A DNA stretch of 64,000 nucleotides from positions 5,001-69,000 of the forward strand of contig JAJOZX010001565.1 in assembly GCA_023014485.1 (NCBI GenBank), read 5' to 3'. The notes below the pieces were generated by a model. That model ran no database searches. It was not told the DNA's origin and saw only the letters and a list, made by a program, of their open reading frames with translations. Positions 53,079 through 63,439 of this stretch are shown here, piece after piece. The stretch is from Bathynomus jamesi. Taxonomy: Eukaryota; Arthropoda; Malacostraca; Isopoda; Cirolanidae. The position numbers and the translations under genes are program-made. The stretch's first letter is position 1, and each line of letters begins with the position of its first letter.

Positions 53079-53299
53079 GGATCACCTGAAGATCAGGGCC
53101 CCAGCCTTCTTTAGTTAACCTTATAAGGCTAACTAACGAAAATATCACGACCTAACCTAACCAATCGTTAGGGCACTAACCAATCGTCAGGGCAACTGTA
53201 CGCCCTTGACGATTGGTTAGGTTAAGTTGTGATATTTTCGTTAGTTAGCCTTATAGAACTAACTAAAGAAAGCTGGGGGCCATGAACTTCAAGTGATCC
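53079..53299. mobile_element. Palindromic MITE (GGATCACCTG ends), second copy
   Basis: It has the same ends as the element at 11461 (GGATCACCTGAAGATCAGGG versus GGATCACTTGAAGTTCATGG inverted) and the exact 8-bp duplication GCAAACTA (53071-53078 and 53300-53307). The centre has extra copies of the CCAATCGT.AGGGC core. Confidence 0.9.
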
Positions 53300-53307
53300 G
53301 CAAACTA

Positions 53308-54769
53308 CACGAGGATAATGTAGGGGAACATAAGCTACACTAGGCATCACAGGCAGATGTAAACTACACTTGCTCCAAAATTTTAGTACTGCGCCCTTTT
53401 TATTTTAGCGGGTGGCTTCTTTCTTTGGACCTCCCCCTTACTGAAATGGCTAGATCCGCCCTTGAATATGTTTTAAACTACATCAGTAAATAGTTTAGAT
53501 CAGATTTAGTAACCTGCGGCTACCCATAGTTAAGCATAATGGTTCTATTCTGGTCTCAGTAGTATGTATATTTTATTAAAACAGGCCTACAGCTTTGCAG
53601 TCTGAATAACCTGCAAAGAAATCCTATGAAGGTTTCTCTCAAAAACACATCTCAAAGTTCAGACAAACTCTTTAAACTGGATTATGTACAAACTACTGCT
53701 TCAAGATTTTGAAACATAAGATCCATCCCTCCTACCAAAAAATTTGCCTATGGTACATTGTTGGCCTGCACACATCAAAGAAGTGATTTGAGACAAGACA
53801 AAAGTTCAATAATGCAATGGTGTTAAGAACAATAATTAGGATAACAAAATACGATACTTCATAAACAGAAAAAAAAACCTACTTGCGGTATTATATTAAC
53901 ATAAAATATACGAGTCCGAAGTTTGCGATATTGGAAAAACACTTCAGATACCCTATGCGGTTAGGCTGAGAGTTTGTCTGAATTTATTGGGTATATAACA
54001 AAGTAGCCTAACGCGATGCTGCCTGTAAACACTAGACCAAGTTAGTTGGGTCTACGCAAAAAAAAAGGTTACAGAGTTTATGTGAAGGTATAGGCTGTGA
54101 AACGCGAGATCCTTTAGCGAGATATTCATATGATGATGCTTGAAAACGAACTGTTGTTTTTTTTCATTCCTTAACGGCTCGAGGAATGAAAACGTTAAAA
54201 TGTAACGTTTTCTCACGGTCGAAACTGATACAGGTGTATAAGAAAAATACTTCGAGCAGTTATCTTGTAAGAGTAAACAAAAAATCCAACTCTGAGAGCG
54301 AGAACAAAGAAGTTCTTTGTGATGTTTTCTAACGCAGGTGCAAGCCTCTGCCGATGAGGGAGGAGTTGTTAAAAAAATATGTAGCGCTAGACCATACACC
54401 CCCTATTAGGGGTTACATAACATCTTAAGGGGTGTCTGGTCTAGCGTTACGAAACGTTATAGGGGGTGGGGATGACAAGTTTTAGCAAAAATTCCGTTAC
54501 GTAATTTTTGAACGTCTCCGTATTCGATAAGTGCACTATGATAAACTCCAGGTGTTCATGGCATTAAGGCGTTTTTCACGAGCGCACGCCTGTCACAAGG
54601 TTGGCCTTTTGTGATGACCTTCAATAGCTCGGACTTGAGAAAGTGTCTACCAATAAAATCCAACGGAGGAAATGTTTATGCAGTCCCTCTCCAGAGACCG
54701 AAGAGAAGGATGCAAATGGATTTAACATCTTGGCGGGGGGGGGGGGTAGACTAACACGGCCACTCCGAA
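53308..54769. other. No gene seen; one small hairpin
   Basis: No coding signature was recognised, including for the 54052-54399 minus-strand frame. A 22-bp inverted repeat with two mismatches (GTAGCGCTAGACCATACACC and its partner) lies at 54381-54402 and 54429-54450. Confidence 0.5.
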
Positions 54770-54897
54770 TCCTGGCCTGGCACTAGGTGGGACTCCTGTC
54801 TCAGGGAAGTTGAAGGGTCAGCTTGCAACGGAGTGTCGGGCAAGGGGGAATGTCGTTGAGTTTGGAGTCAGTTGCTGCAGTGGGATATGCAGGGTCC

Positions 54898-55470
54898 TCA
54901 GCGGGGGGAGTCGTCCTCGAAGTACGCTGGCCTCAGACAGTCGAGCGACACCACGCCTTTGCGTCCAGCACGATTGAGGGTTAAAGTTCTGTCACTCCTC
55001 TGCAGTACTGCGAAAGGCCGTCGTATGGGTGCTGCAAAAGAGGGGGGGGGGAGAAGGCGGATGGTATCGTTTCTGACGAAGACGTGAGTGCAGGAGAACA
55101 AATCAGCGACGATTGCTGGGATGGCGCATGGCATAAGCGCTTCCACCCGCTGAAGGGTTTCCTCCTGACGAAGTGAAAAATTCGCCGGGAAGCCGCAGAG
55201 AAGTACCGAACATGAGTAACGTGGACCGGAAGTGGTTATCCTCAAGGACGTCTTCAGGTGGCGGTGAAGCTGCTCGACGAGGCCATTGGCCACTGGCCTA
55301 TATGAGTGGTTCGAATCCGGGAGCAGCCTAAAAGACGTGTCAGGTTCCTCCATAGGGCGGATTCGAATTGTCGACCACGGTCAGTGATGATTGCAGAGGG
55401 AATGCCGAAACGTAAAATCCAACCACTGACGAAGGCACCAGCGGCGGACTCCACTGGGATATCTTGCATG
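54898..55470 (-). pseudogene. Ty3-type integrase core and C-terminal domain
   Basis: One frame (55469-55254) has SGWILRFGIPSAIITDRGRQ with the second catalytic Asp in TDRG. The next (55353-54898) has DSNHSYRPVANGLVEQLHRH, matching the family AYHPQANGMVER where the Glu is catalytic, then LRITTSGPRYSCSVLL and FVRNDTIRLLPPPSFAAPIR. A frameshift lies near 55310-55350. The zinc finger and first Asp are degraded. It is dead. Confidence 0.78.
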
Positions 55471-55779
55471 GGAATCGCCTCAGGCCAACCCGTAAAGTGG
55501 CCGATGCATGTCAGGAGGTACGTGTAGTCATCGGAGAGGGAGAAAAGGGCCGACGAGGTTCAGATGTACATGATCGAAACGTGCGTCAGGGGGTTGAAAG
55601 CAGTCAAAGGGACCGTCGTGTGGCGATGTATTTTGGCCCTCTGGAACTTTGTGCATGCACGGGCCCAACGTCTGACGGCATGACTGGTGCTGGGACACAC
55701 AAAATGTGATGTGAGGAGGGGCTTGGGAAACAAGAATGCCGAGGTGGGAAAGGGAATGAAGTCGGTTGAAGGCGCTGCG

Positions 55780-56193
55780 TCAAAATTCTTTGGGGATGTA
55801 CGGGCAGAGTGATTCCGCAGAAGTTTCACACGTGAAGGTCATCGTTGAAGAAGGCAGAGTGACATCTTCGAGATGCAGTGACCTGGGTGAACTACGAAAC
55901 TGTTGAAGGTCATTATCACGTTGTTGGGCTGCTGCAATTGCTTTGTAATTGATGACGTAACCGCTGGCCGGAAAAAGGGACACGTTAATCGTCATTCGTG
56001 ATAAAGAGTCTGCAGCTGTATTTTCACGCTCTTTAGAGTGACGCATATCATTGGTAAATTGGGAAATGTAGTCGAAATGCCTTATCTCTCTGGGGGAATA
56101 GCGGTCGGAGTGGGAATTAATTGCGAATGTGAGGGGGCGGCGATCCGTGAATATGATGAATTCTTGTCTTTCGAGGTAGTGCCTAAAATGCAC
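55780..56193 (-). pseudogene. Ty3-type RNase H and linker
   Basis: The frame reads FRHYLERQEFIIFTDRRPLT (family consensus FTDH.PL with Asp), then PREIRHFDYISQFTNDMRHS and NTAADSLSRM, the VADALSR-like end of Ty3 RNase H. After it comes the variable region before the integrase zinc finger (IAAAQQRDNDLQQFRSSP). It is open but lacks its RT upstream. Confidence 0.8.
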
Positions 56194-56412
56194 TGGTACT
56201 CATGGCCGCGCGGAACAACGAAAATCAATGTTGTTGGAAGTAGATCAAGTCCGCAAAATTTTGCTTTGGAATTATGAGTACCATATTAAAATGAAAAATT
56301 ATTTAATGTCACTGCAGAAAAAATTTGAAAATGTCATTAAAATGCTTTGCACAAATATTAAAGTAGTACTGTAAAAACATAAATGCTCCCGATTTCACGG
56401 TGAGGAACAGGG

Positions 56413-57024
56413 ATGGTCCAATGCCAAGAGACGAGGCATCATTGCCCTCTTCCCAGTTCCCCACCCTCCCACCGAAGAAGGAGGGGCACGCGCGGCCGTC
56501 AGGTTATAAACACCGCTAACAGACCCTCACCAAGCCACAGAGCAGGGGAGGGGCCTCCTATCCCCGAAAGGTTGTGCCACCCATCCCCCAGGCAGGCGAA
56601 CCCTGCCTCAGGGAGATCGAGGGAGGATGACGGGTGGGTCACTGTTAACAGGCGCTCTTCCCGAAGGTTTCCTCAACCGGTCTCCGCGGCGAGGCCACCG
56701 ATGGGGAATCTCACCCTCTTTGTGTCGCGAATTCAGCTCTCGAACGAGACAAGCGATATTCGACACATGATGGAAGAAGTCATTGGTGAACACAGTATAT
56801 TGTTAGTTAATAAACTAAACACAAAATCTCCGTATTATAACTCATTTAAAGTAATAATTAAAGGTGTAAATTCGCATTTCAACCCGTATAATATGAGTCA
56901 GTGGCCAGACGGTATTATTGTTAAGGAGTTTATTCACTTTTCCAGGAGATTTGATAAAAGGCAAAATAATAACAATAATAACACTACTAATAATAATAAT
57001 AGGCGCCCTAACGGTAATGCCTGA
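56413..57024 (+). CDS. LINE ORF1 protein
   Basis: The 203-residue frame has a basic, Pro/Arg-rich N-terminus and a middle DDGWVTVNRRSSRRF. A folded region follows (LFVSRIQLSNETSDIRHMME, SFKVIIKGVNSHFNPYNMSQ, WPDGIIVKEFIHFSRRFDKR) that resembles the end of a PHD-less ORF1 with a swapped-domain fold. It ends in a poly-Asn tract (NNNNNNTTNNNN) encoded by AAT/AAC repeats. It looks intact, but its upstream start could lie before 56413. It probably binds the element RNA. The exact family is not recognised. Confidence 0.6.
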   Translation: MVQCQETRHHCPLPSSPPSHRRRRGTRGRQVINTANRPSPSHRAGEGPPIPERLCHPSPRQANPASGRSREDDGWVTVNRRSSRRFPQPVSAARPPMGNLTLFVSRIQLSNETSDIRHMMEEVIGEHSILLVNKLNTKSPYYNSFKVIIKGVNSHFNPYNMSQWPDGIIVKEFIHFSRRFDKRQNNNNNNTTNNNNRRPNGNA

Positions 57025-57077
57025 AAGTTGTACTGTGTATAATAATAACCTTACTAATAATACATTTTTTATCAGTC

Positions 57078-57730
57078 ATGGCGGATACCTTCTTGAAAAT
57101 AGTCTCATATAATGTAAGGTCAGTGAGGAATTCAACTGTAGATGTTCATAAAATCTGCGACAGTGCAGATTTGATACTCCTGCAGGGGCACTGGCTACCT
57201 AAGCTAGAGCTGAAATTCCTCTCTACCATCCATGATGACTTTATGTACCATGCGTCATCAGCAGTAGACTTGTCAGATGAATTAATATACGGTAGGCCTT
57301 TTGGTGGTGTTGCTTTGTTAATAAGGAAAAATTTGTCAAAACATATAAAATTTTTAACAAGCGATAATGTAAGGTTGTTAGGCATTGAATTACAAGTGAA
57401 CAATGATTGCATATTAATTGTAAACTGCTATTTACCATACAACAACGGCAGCAATCTAGATGAATACATTGATTTGCTGTACAAAATTAAGTCATTATCA
57501 GATAACCCCAAATATTCTCACTGTATAATAATGGGGACTTTAACGCGCATGTGAACTCGGAATTCTTTGTAGAATTGGGTAATATGTGCGAGTCGGCCAA
57601 CTTAAGTATAAGTGATGTAGATGTATTAGGGGTAACCAGTGGTAATTTTACATACGTTAGTGATATGAGTGGTGCCACCAGGTGGATTGATCATTGTCTC
57701 ACTAGTAATAATCTTAAAGGGTCGAATTGT
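57078..57730 (+). pseudogene. LINE APE-type endonuclease, frameshifted
   Basis: The first frame (57078-57554) reads FLKIVSYNVRSVRNSTVDVH, ADLILLQGHWLPKLELKFLS (Gln-Gly where family members have Glu-x-Trp), FGGVALLIRKNLSK and LIVNCYLPYNNGSNLDE. It breaks just before the GDFN block (IIMGTLTRM), and the other frame continues DFNAHVNSEFFVELG, LGVTSGNFTYVSDMSGATRW and IDHCLTSNN. A one-base deletion at about 57535 explains it. Confidence 0.8.
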
Positions 57731-58592
57731 TAGAGTTCATATTCTGCATGATTTCCTTCTTTTTGATCATAGACCATTAGAAATATTAATTAACTTTACC
57801 AATTTATGCGCAACACGACTTAACAAGAACTAAATAAGTGAGAATAATCGCGTCGATTGGTCCAATGTTAATATGCAACAGAGAATAGAATACAAAAACA
57901 GAACAAGTCACCGCTTTAATAATTTAGAAATTTTGCATCTTGCCTGTAGTAATCCTTGCTCAAATGATTCTCACTGTAAACTCATAGATAGGTATTATAG
58001 TAAGATAATATCCCTGTTAAGAGAAGCAGGAATCCCCCTGATTAAATGTTACAACTATCATACTAAGATTATTCCTGGATGAAATGATTTTATTGCCCCC
58101 CTGAAGAGGGAATCGAAAGTCGCCTCTGATATGTGGTGCTTTCATGGTAGACCCAGATTAGGACCTGTATACATGAATATATGTAGAAGTAGGGGTCAGT
58201 ATAAGGCGGCCATAAGGTGATGTAAACAGGAAGAAGAGTCTATTCGAGCATCAAAAGCCTGTGAAGCTCGCATCAATAACGATAACTAATTTTAGAAATT
58301 TTTTAAGAATCAAACGGGTGTCAAAAGTGTCCTCCCTCCGACAATCGATGGGGTGTCGGGGGAGGATGAAATTGCAAAGCAGTGGAAAAACCACTACTCT
58401 AACATTATAAACAGTGTGAGTAGGGATAATCTTAAGATAGATTGCAGCGAAACGATTGTGGGAGGGACAAGGGAAAATACTTTGATATCAGTTCCTGAAG
58501 TAAAGAGGTTAATTAAAGAGTTAAAGACTGTCTGCGTCAGTGGTAGATGACTTATCGAATGAGCACTTAAAATATGCAAATGACGTAGTATA
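57731..58592 (+). pseudogene. LINE ORF2 linker, degraded
   Basis: Fragments in different frames (RVDWSNVNMQQRIEYKNRTS, CHFKLIDRYYSKI-like text, FIAPLKRESKVASDMWCFHG, GQYKAAIR) match the region between endonuclease and RT. Stops are frequent. The segment 58330-58592 duplicates the start of the RT frame. Confidence 0.65.
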
Positions 58593-58855
58593 TCCTCCCT
58601 CCGACAATCGATGGGGTGTCGGGGGAGGATGAAATTGCAAAGCTGTGGAAAAACCACTATGCTAACATTCTTAACAGTGTGAGTAGGGATAATCTTAAGA
58701 TAGATTGCAGCGAAACGATTGTGGGAGGGACAAGGGAAAATACTTTGATGTCATTTTCTGAAGTAAAGAGGTTAATTAAAGAGTTAAAGACTGGTTCTGC
58801 GTCAGAGGTACATGACTTATCGAATGAGCACTTAAAATATGCAAATGACGTAGTA
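58330..58855 (+). repeat. 263-bp tandem duplication inside the LINE
   Basis: The segments 58330-58592 and 58593-58855 are close copies, both starting TCCTCCCTCCGACAATCGAT and ending AATGACGTAGTAT. The first copy has a frame break near its end (GGTAGATGACTTATCG versus GAGGTACATGACTTATCG). The duplication separates the RT frame from its upstream part. Confidence 0.9.
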
Positions 58856-60133
58856 TGTCTGCATATATCATTGCTCCTATCAGCCATGCTGGCTCATAGC
58901 TATATCCCTGCAGAGTTCATGAGGTTATATATCTTGCCCCTGGTCAAAAATAAGTACGGAGACATTCTGTCCAGCAATAATTACAGGCCTATTGCTGTCG
59001 CTTCCTGCTTCTCGAAATTACTAGAAAAACTCTTGTTACTCCGATTAAATGATTTCCTATGGACATCTCCTAATCAGTTTGGTTTTAAAAGGTCCCACTC
59101 AATTGGTCTGTGTATCTATGTACTTAAAGAAACAATATCTAAATACATTGACAGTAATTCAACTATTTATAGCTGTTTCCTAGATATAACTAAGGCATAT
59201 GATAAGGTGAACCACAATATTTTATTTGCAAAACTAGAAGATAGGAAGGTTCCCATGTACATATTAAATTTATTGAAATTTTGGTATTCCCACCAATCTT
59301 TCACCGTTAGGTGGGGCAATGTAGTATCCGAGTGTTTTGGCTCCTCTTGCAGGGTGAGACAAGGCTCCTTGCTCTCCTCTATGCTGTTTAATGTGTATAT
59401 TGACAGATTAATTGCTTCACTTAATGAGGCATCAGTGGGATGTTGTATAGATAACACAAGGATAAATAACTTAGTTTACGCCGATGATATGGTGTTAATA
59501 AGTCCCTCTGTTAAAGGTCTGGATCGGCTACTAAAAGTCTGCGAAGTGTATTCGCAGAAACATGATATTCTTTTTAATGTTACAAAAACTAAGGTTATGC
59601 AATTTCATCCCAAAAGCTGTAATCAGCCAGCTGATATAAGGTTTAAAATGAATGGTAAAGTAATTGAGGAAGTACAAGAGTTTAAGTATTTGGGTCAAAC
59701 TATTACCAGCTCCTTGAGTGATGACTCGGATATAAGAAAACAATCTCGAAGCCTGTGTGCTAAAGCGAATATGACCATAAGGAACTTTCGATTCTGTACA
59801 CGTGAAGCTAAAGACACTCTCTTTCGTACTTTCTGCAGTAATATATACGGACAGCAACTCTGGGTGAATTATAAAAAAGGTTCTGGCAGAAACCTAAATT
59901 TGCTGCACAACAGGTCTTTTAGACTCTTATATAAATTACCCCCGAGATGCTCAGCTTCGCAAATGTTTGCTACCCGCAATGTCCCGAGCTTCCCGGAGGT
60001 AACAAGACGTGCTCAATACAGTCTTATGCAAAGAATTAAAAAACCAACCAACCCGATTATCCAAGCTGTCCATGAGTCCTGCCATTTATCCTCTAAGCTA
60101 TGGAATTCTTGGTACGAAAACGTCTGTCTGTAG
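58616..60133 (+). CDS. LINE reverse transcriptase, 505 residues, open
   Basis: The frame contains YILPLVKNKYGDILSSNNYR and PIAVASCFSKLLEKLLLLRL (motif 1-2), SPNQFGFKRSHSIGLCIYVL, SCFLDITKAYDKVNHNILFA (motif A, FLD..KAYD), SSCRVRQGSLLSSMLFNVYI (motif B), NNLVYADDMVLISPSVKGLD (motif C, YADD) and ITSSLSDDSDIRKQSRSLCA. The C-terminal domain ends FRLLYKLPPRCSASQMFATR and SSKLWNSWYENVCL. The catalytic Asp residues are all present. The start codon given is only the first ATG in the second copy of a tandem duplication. The true ORF2 would begin at about 57078. It copies the LINE RNA at the nicked target. Confidence 0.85.
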   Translation: MSGEDEIAKLWKNHYANILNSVSRDNLKIDCSETIVGGTRENTLMSFSEVKRLIKELKTGSASEVHDLSNEHLKYANDVVCLHISLLLSAMLAHSYIPAEFMRLYILPLVKNKYGDILSSNNYRPIAVASCFSKLLEKLLLLRLNDFLWTSPNQFGFKRSHSIGLCIYVLKETISKYIDSNSTIYSCFLDITKAYDKVNHNILFAKLEDRKVPMYILNLLKFWYSHQSFTVRWGNVVSECFGSSCRVRQGSLLSSMLFNVYIDRLIASLNEASVGCCIDNTRINNLVYADDMVLISPSVKGLDRLLKVCEVYSQKHDILFNVTKTKVMQFHPKSCNQPADIRFKMNGKVIEEVQEFKYLGQTITSSLSDDSDIRKQSRSLCAKANMTIRNFRFCTREAKDTLFRTFCSNIYGQQLWVNYKKGSGRNLNLLHNRSFRLLYKLPPRCSASQMFATRNVPSFPEVTRRAQYSLMQRIKKPTNPIIQAVHESCHLSSKLWNSWYENVCL

Positions 60134-60281
60134 CTCCACTTAACTTCGACATTACAGTATTATTTCTAATCAATTGTATATATTTCTATCCTTAGTATGT
60201 GAACTGTCATTGTATTAATAATATTTGTCATATGGACTATAGTCTGCCAATAAACCTTTTCATTTAATTTTCATTTCATTT

Positions 60282-60286
<5 letters not shown>

Positions 60287-60313
<27 letters not shown>

Positions 60314-60314
60314 G
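60287..60314. repeat. (CA)n microsatellite after the LINE
   Basis: Short TA then CA run at the LINE 3' junction. Confidence 0.9.
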
Positions 60315-60740
60315 GGTGTTCAAAACGAAACGAAACCCGAAACAGAAAGAAAAGCGCTAGGTTTAGTGGTATACCAATTAATCGGCATCGGCATCAGCAG
60401 AATCGGCCATATTTTTGGCATCAGCATCGGCCAAATTTAGTCGATTCTCTCACCGATTCTTTGAAATTTTAAAATTTTCATTACAAAACAAAATCTATAT
60501 ATATGGAAAATTGAACAGAAAAGAAATACTATTTATGATAATTTATAATAATTTCAAAGTGTAATTATAGAAAAATATTTTACATTCACGAAAATGGCAA
60601 AGTTTAATAAATTAAGTTGCCCATAAATTTACATTTTCTTTAACTAGCTAATCTCTAAATATTATAAACTATTGTAATCTCCTACTCTATATTAATAATA
60701 ATTCTATATTAAATTGTACTTTATAATATATACATTAAAC

Positions 60741-60898
60741 CAAGGGTTCCCAACCTTTTTTCGGCTGCGTACCCCACTACCCCAACTCAAAATTGTTCAA
60801 AAGACGGTGCAGCCGTTTCACCCTCTTTTGAGAGTACTTTTCCATGTCAAAGTTAGTTCCAAAGCAGGATGCCGCGTTCCCCTATTTGGGAACCCCTG
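60741..60898. mobile_element. Short hAT-type MITE
   Basis: The ends are CAAGGGTTCCCAACC and, inverted, CAGGGGTTCCCAAAT. The 158-bp size and termini fit a non-autonomous hAT element related to those at 27911 and 49071. No clear 8-bp duplication is seen. Confidence 0.7.
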
Positions 60899-61043
60899 TA
60901 TCTTATTATGTTGACTTTATTTTAAGTATCTTAATTTTATAAACCCAAATTATATATGCAATTTTTTATTTAAATTGGACACCAAGGACTTGAAATTTTA
61001 ATGAAAAATTTTGTTGTTGTTGACATTGTCGAAGAAAATACCT

Positions 61044-61262
61044 TCGGTGCTACTGTAGTATGCGGTCTACCTACGATTCGGCGGTCTACCTTTTAATTAT
61101 AGCTTCTTATCTTGTTTACTAATTGTTTGTTTACATCCCATTGTCAATCGCCCTTGACGATTGGTTAGGTTTAGTCATGATATTTTCGTTAGTTTTAACG
61201 AAAATATCATGATTAAACCTAACCAATCGTAGGTAGACCGCAAACTACAGTAGCACCATACC
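61044..61262. repeat. Fold-back repeat with palindromic CGATTGGTTAGG core
   Basis: The outer arms (GGTGCTACTGTAGTATGCGG and its partner with one mismatch) enclose the inner palindrome CGCCCTTGACGATTGGTTAG...TTTTCGTTAGTTTTAACGAAAA. The core is the one in the palindromic MITEs, but the outer arms differ. Confidence 0.85.
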
Positions 61263-61637
61263 TTCAACATAAGGAAAAAAACTACTTTAAATATTGGTAT
61301 TCAATTTATGAAACTAAAATAAAATTATTTTGTCATTTTACTGAGTAATAAAACTTTTTAACATTATTTTAGCTATGGTATATGATGAATAACAAATTGT
61401 GGTGCTGTGTACGTATTGTGGAGAGAGCTGAGGAAAAGCATCGAAATAAATTTGAAATGTAAAAATATGAAAATTGAAAGTTTTCACATCAGATTAGTGA
61501 AATTTATGAAGGAAACTGATTTTTTAAATATAGGCAAAGAATCGGCATCGGCTAAATTTTGGAATGGATACATCACAACTTAGGTTACAATTATATATGC
61601 ATTCTTCAATGGGTTGCGTTTATTTTTTAACACTATA

Positions 61638-63416
61638 CCATATGTCCCACAAAAAAGTACACCCAACTTTAGATTGTACTAACTCCTCCAAAAATTGAGA
61701 TATTTTGGATCTGTTTGTTTGATTTAATATAGCAAATTATTCTTTGTTAACGTTCAAATTTATTCATGTTTAAACGATTTAGTGTTTAAGCATCTGCTTT
61801 TAACTGAAGGGTACAGCAAAATGGGTTGCGCGGAATGATCATTTCTCCCAGCCATATAGCTCCTCTTGCTTTAACCAATGTGCTACTTTTTACGTCGAAG
61901 GATATTGCAAATATTTTTTTTAAATAATTCGAACTTTTGTATCTAAGATACGAGTCATACATATAAATGAAGAATCTGAATTACTAAATTTATAAATAAC
62001 TTTGAAACCCTTATCATGCAGTTTACACGAAGGCAGCGCGTTCTCATGGTCACAACTTATCTGCAAACTAAAAGCTTAAAACAAGTTCAGAATACCTTCG
62101 AACTGCAATTTCCCGATAGAGCTTCTCCAACTAAACATACAATTTTGAAGAATGTTCGGAAATACAAAGAAGGAACGGTCCTCAATTTGAACAAAGAACG
62201 TTCAGGCCATCCGAAGACGGCAAGAACAGACGAGAACATTCAGCATGTTCGGCATTTATTAGAGAGACATCCAAAAGTGTCCACCAGGCGAAATGGTACA
62301 GAATTCTCACGCATGTCATTTCATCGAATAGTTCGTGAGGATTTGAATTTGTACCCATACAGAATGGAAATTCGACATCAACTCATTGAAGGAGATCTAC
62401 CTCGCCGCCTAAGATTTGCCCAGTGGTTTCTTGAAAAACCAGAAAGATTCACGGAACAATTAGTGGTTGGAGATGAGGCGGCCTTTTTTATGAATGGTCT
62501 AGTGAACAGACAAATCTGCCGTCAGTATGCACCAAAAAATCATCCACCTGACAATCATATCTACGAAAAGAATAACTCTAGACAAAAACTGTCTCTCTGG
62601 GTAGGACTGTGCGGTAATGGAGCGGTAATTGGCCCGGTCTTTTACGATGGTAATCTAAATGGTGAAGCTTACCTAGAAATGATAGACCGAGAAATCCTTC
62701 CACAAATACGTATTACTTATGGAAACCGATTTAATCGTATTTGGTGGGTGCAAGACGGAGCTCCTGCTCACAGGAGAGTTATTGTGAAGGAACGCTTGCA
62801 GGAAGTCTTCCACCAAAGAGTAATTGCTACAGGCCATGACATTGAATGGCCTCCCAGAAGCCCTGACTTGACCCCGTGTGATTACTTTTTATGGGGTCAT
62901 TTGAAAAATAGAGTATTTGCATCACAACCTATCAATTTAGATGATTTGAGGACTCGCATCACAGCTGAAATCAACTTGTTAAAAGACAATCCAGATCTTA
63001 TCAAAAGAGTGATGGGGAAGATGAGAGCTCGACTCCAGATTTGTATCGATAGGAATGGCGGTCATGTTGAAAGAAAACGAAACTAAGCATAACTTTTGCA
63101 ATAAGGAATAAAGAAAAATCTACTTTGTATCTTATTAAAATTATGTTAAAATATCTATTATTATGTATTTGTCTTTTCATTACATCGATAGCACACACAT
63201 TATTTTTTCATTGACCAATTTTGCGCAATCCATTTTGTTGTACCCTTCAGTTAAAAGCAGATGCTTAAACACTAAATCGTTTAAACATGAATAAATTTGA
63301 ACGTTAACAAAGAATAATTTGCTATATTAAATCAAACAAACAGATCCAAAATATCTCAATTTTTGGAGGAGTTAGTACAATCTAAAGTTGGGTGTACTTT
63401 TTTGTGGGATATATGG
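61638..63416 (+). mobile_element. DD41D mariner, intact, about 197-bp inverted repeats
   Basis: The element starts CCATATGTCCCACAAAAAAG and ends in its near-exact inverse (one difference near the tip), with a TA on each side. The inverted repeats run 61638-61834 and 63220-63416, much longer than the roughly 30 bp usual for mariners. The interior has one uninterrupted transposase gene. The similarity of the two arms and the open gene suggest a recent insertion. Confidence 0.92.
62016..63086 (+). CDS. DD41D mariner-family transposase, 356 residues, intact
   Basis: The transposase of the surrounding element cuts and pastes it at TA sites in the nucleus. The N-terminus MQFTRRQRVLMVTTYLQTKS and NTFELQFPDRASPTKHTILK forms the first helix-turn-helix. 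SGHPKTARTDENIQHVRHLL and the SFHRIVREDL segment form the second. The catalytic residues are Asp of VVGDEAAFFMNG, Asp of WWVQDGAPAHRR, and Asp of [18 protein letters not shown]. There are 41 residues between the last two, the DD41D spacing of the rosa group. No stop or frameshift is present and the length is normal. The start at 62016 is supported by the family-typical MxFTxxQR beginning and by the upstream stops. It may be active. Confidence 0.9.
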   Translation: MQFTRRQRVLMVTTYLQTKSLKQVQNTFELQFPDRASPTKHTILKNVRKYKEGTVLNLNKERSGHPKTARTDENIQHVRHLLERHPKVSTRRNGTEFSRMSFHRIVREDLNLYPYRMEIRHQLIEGDLPRRLRFAQWFLEKPERFTEQLVVGDEAAFFMNGLVNRQICRQYAPKNHPPDNHIYEKNNSRQKLSLWVGLCGNGAVIGPVFYDGNLNGEAYLEMIDREILPQIRITYGNRFNRIWWVQDGAPAHRRVIVKERLQEVFHQRVIATGHDIEWPPRSPDLTPCDYFLWGHLKNRVFASQPINLDDLRTRITAEINLLKDNPDLIKRVMGKMRARLQICIDRNGGHVERKRN

Positions 63417-63439
63417 TATATATATATATATATATATAT

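Larger units (their letters stand above)
54770..56220 (-). mobile_element. Ty3-type LTR retrotransposon fragment (RNase H and integrase)
   Basis: The minus strand encodes the RNase H end (56193-55780) followed by the integrase core and C-terminus (55470-54898). No RT, protease, gag or LTR was found, so both ends are truncated. The order RT/RNase H then integrase is that of Ty3 elements. Confidence 0.8.
56395..60285 (+). mobile_element. Non-LTR retrotransposon, almost full length
   Basis: ORF1 (56413-57024), an endonuclease start (57078) and a long RT frame (58616-60133) lie in order on the plus strand. A 3' UTR with AATAAA (60250) follows and ends in a CATTTTCATTTCATTTCAT repeat near 60285. 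ORF2 is broken between the endonuclease and RT. A 263-bp segment at the RT start is tandemly duplicated. The clade is uncertain (CR1/Jockey-like by RT motifs). Confidence 0.82.

Noticed and set aside
54052..54399. 115-residue minus-strand frame
   Set aside because: No family resemblance, and neither codon pattern nor neighbours support a gene.
54770..56220. Endogenous retrovirus
   Set aside because: Only RNase H and integrase of Ty3 type are present. No envelope gene or LTRs were seen.
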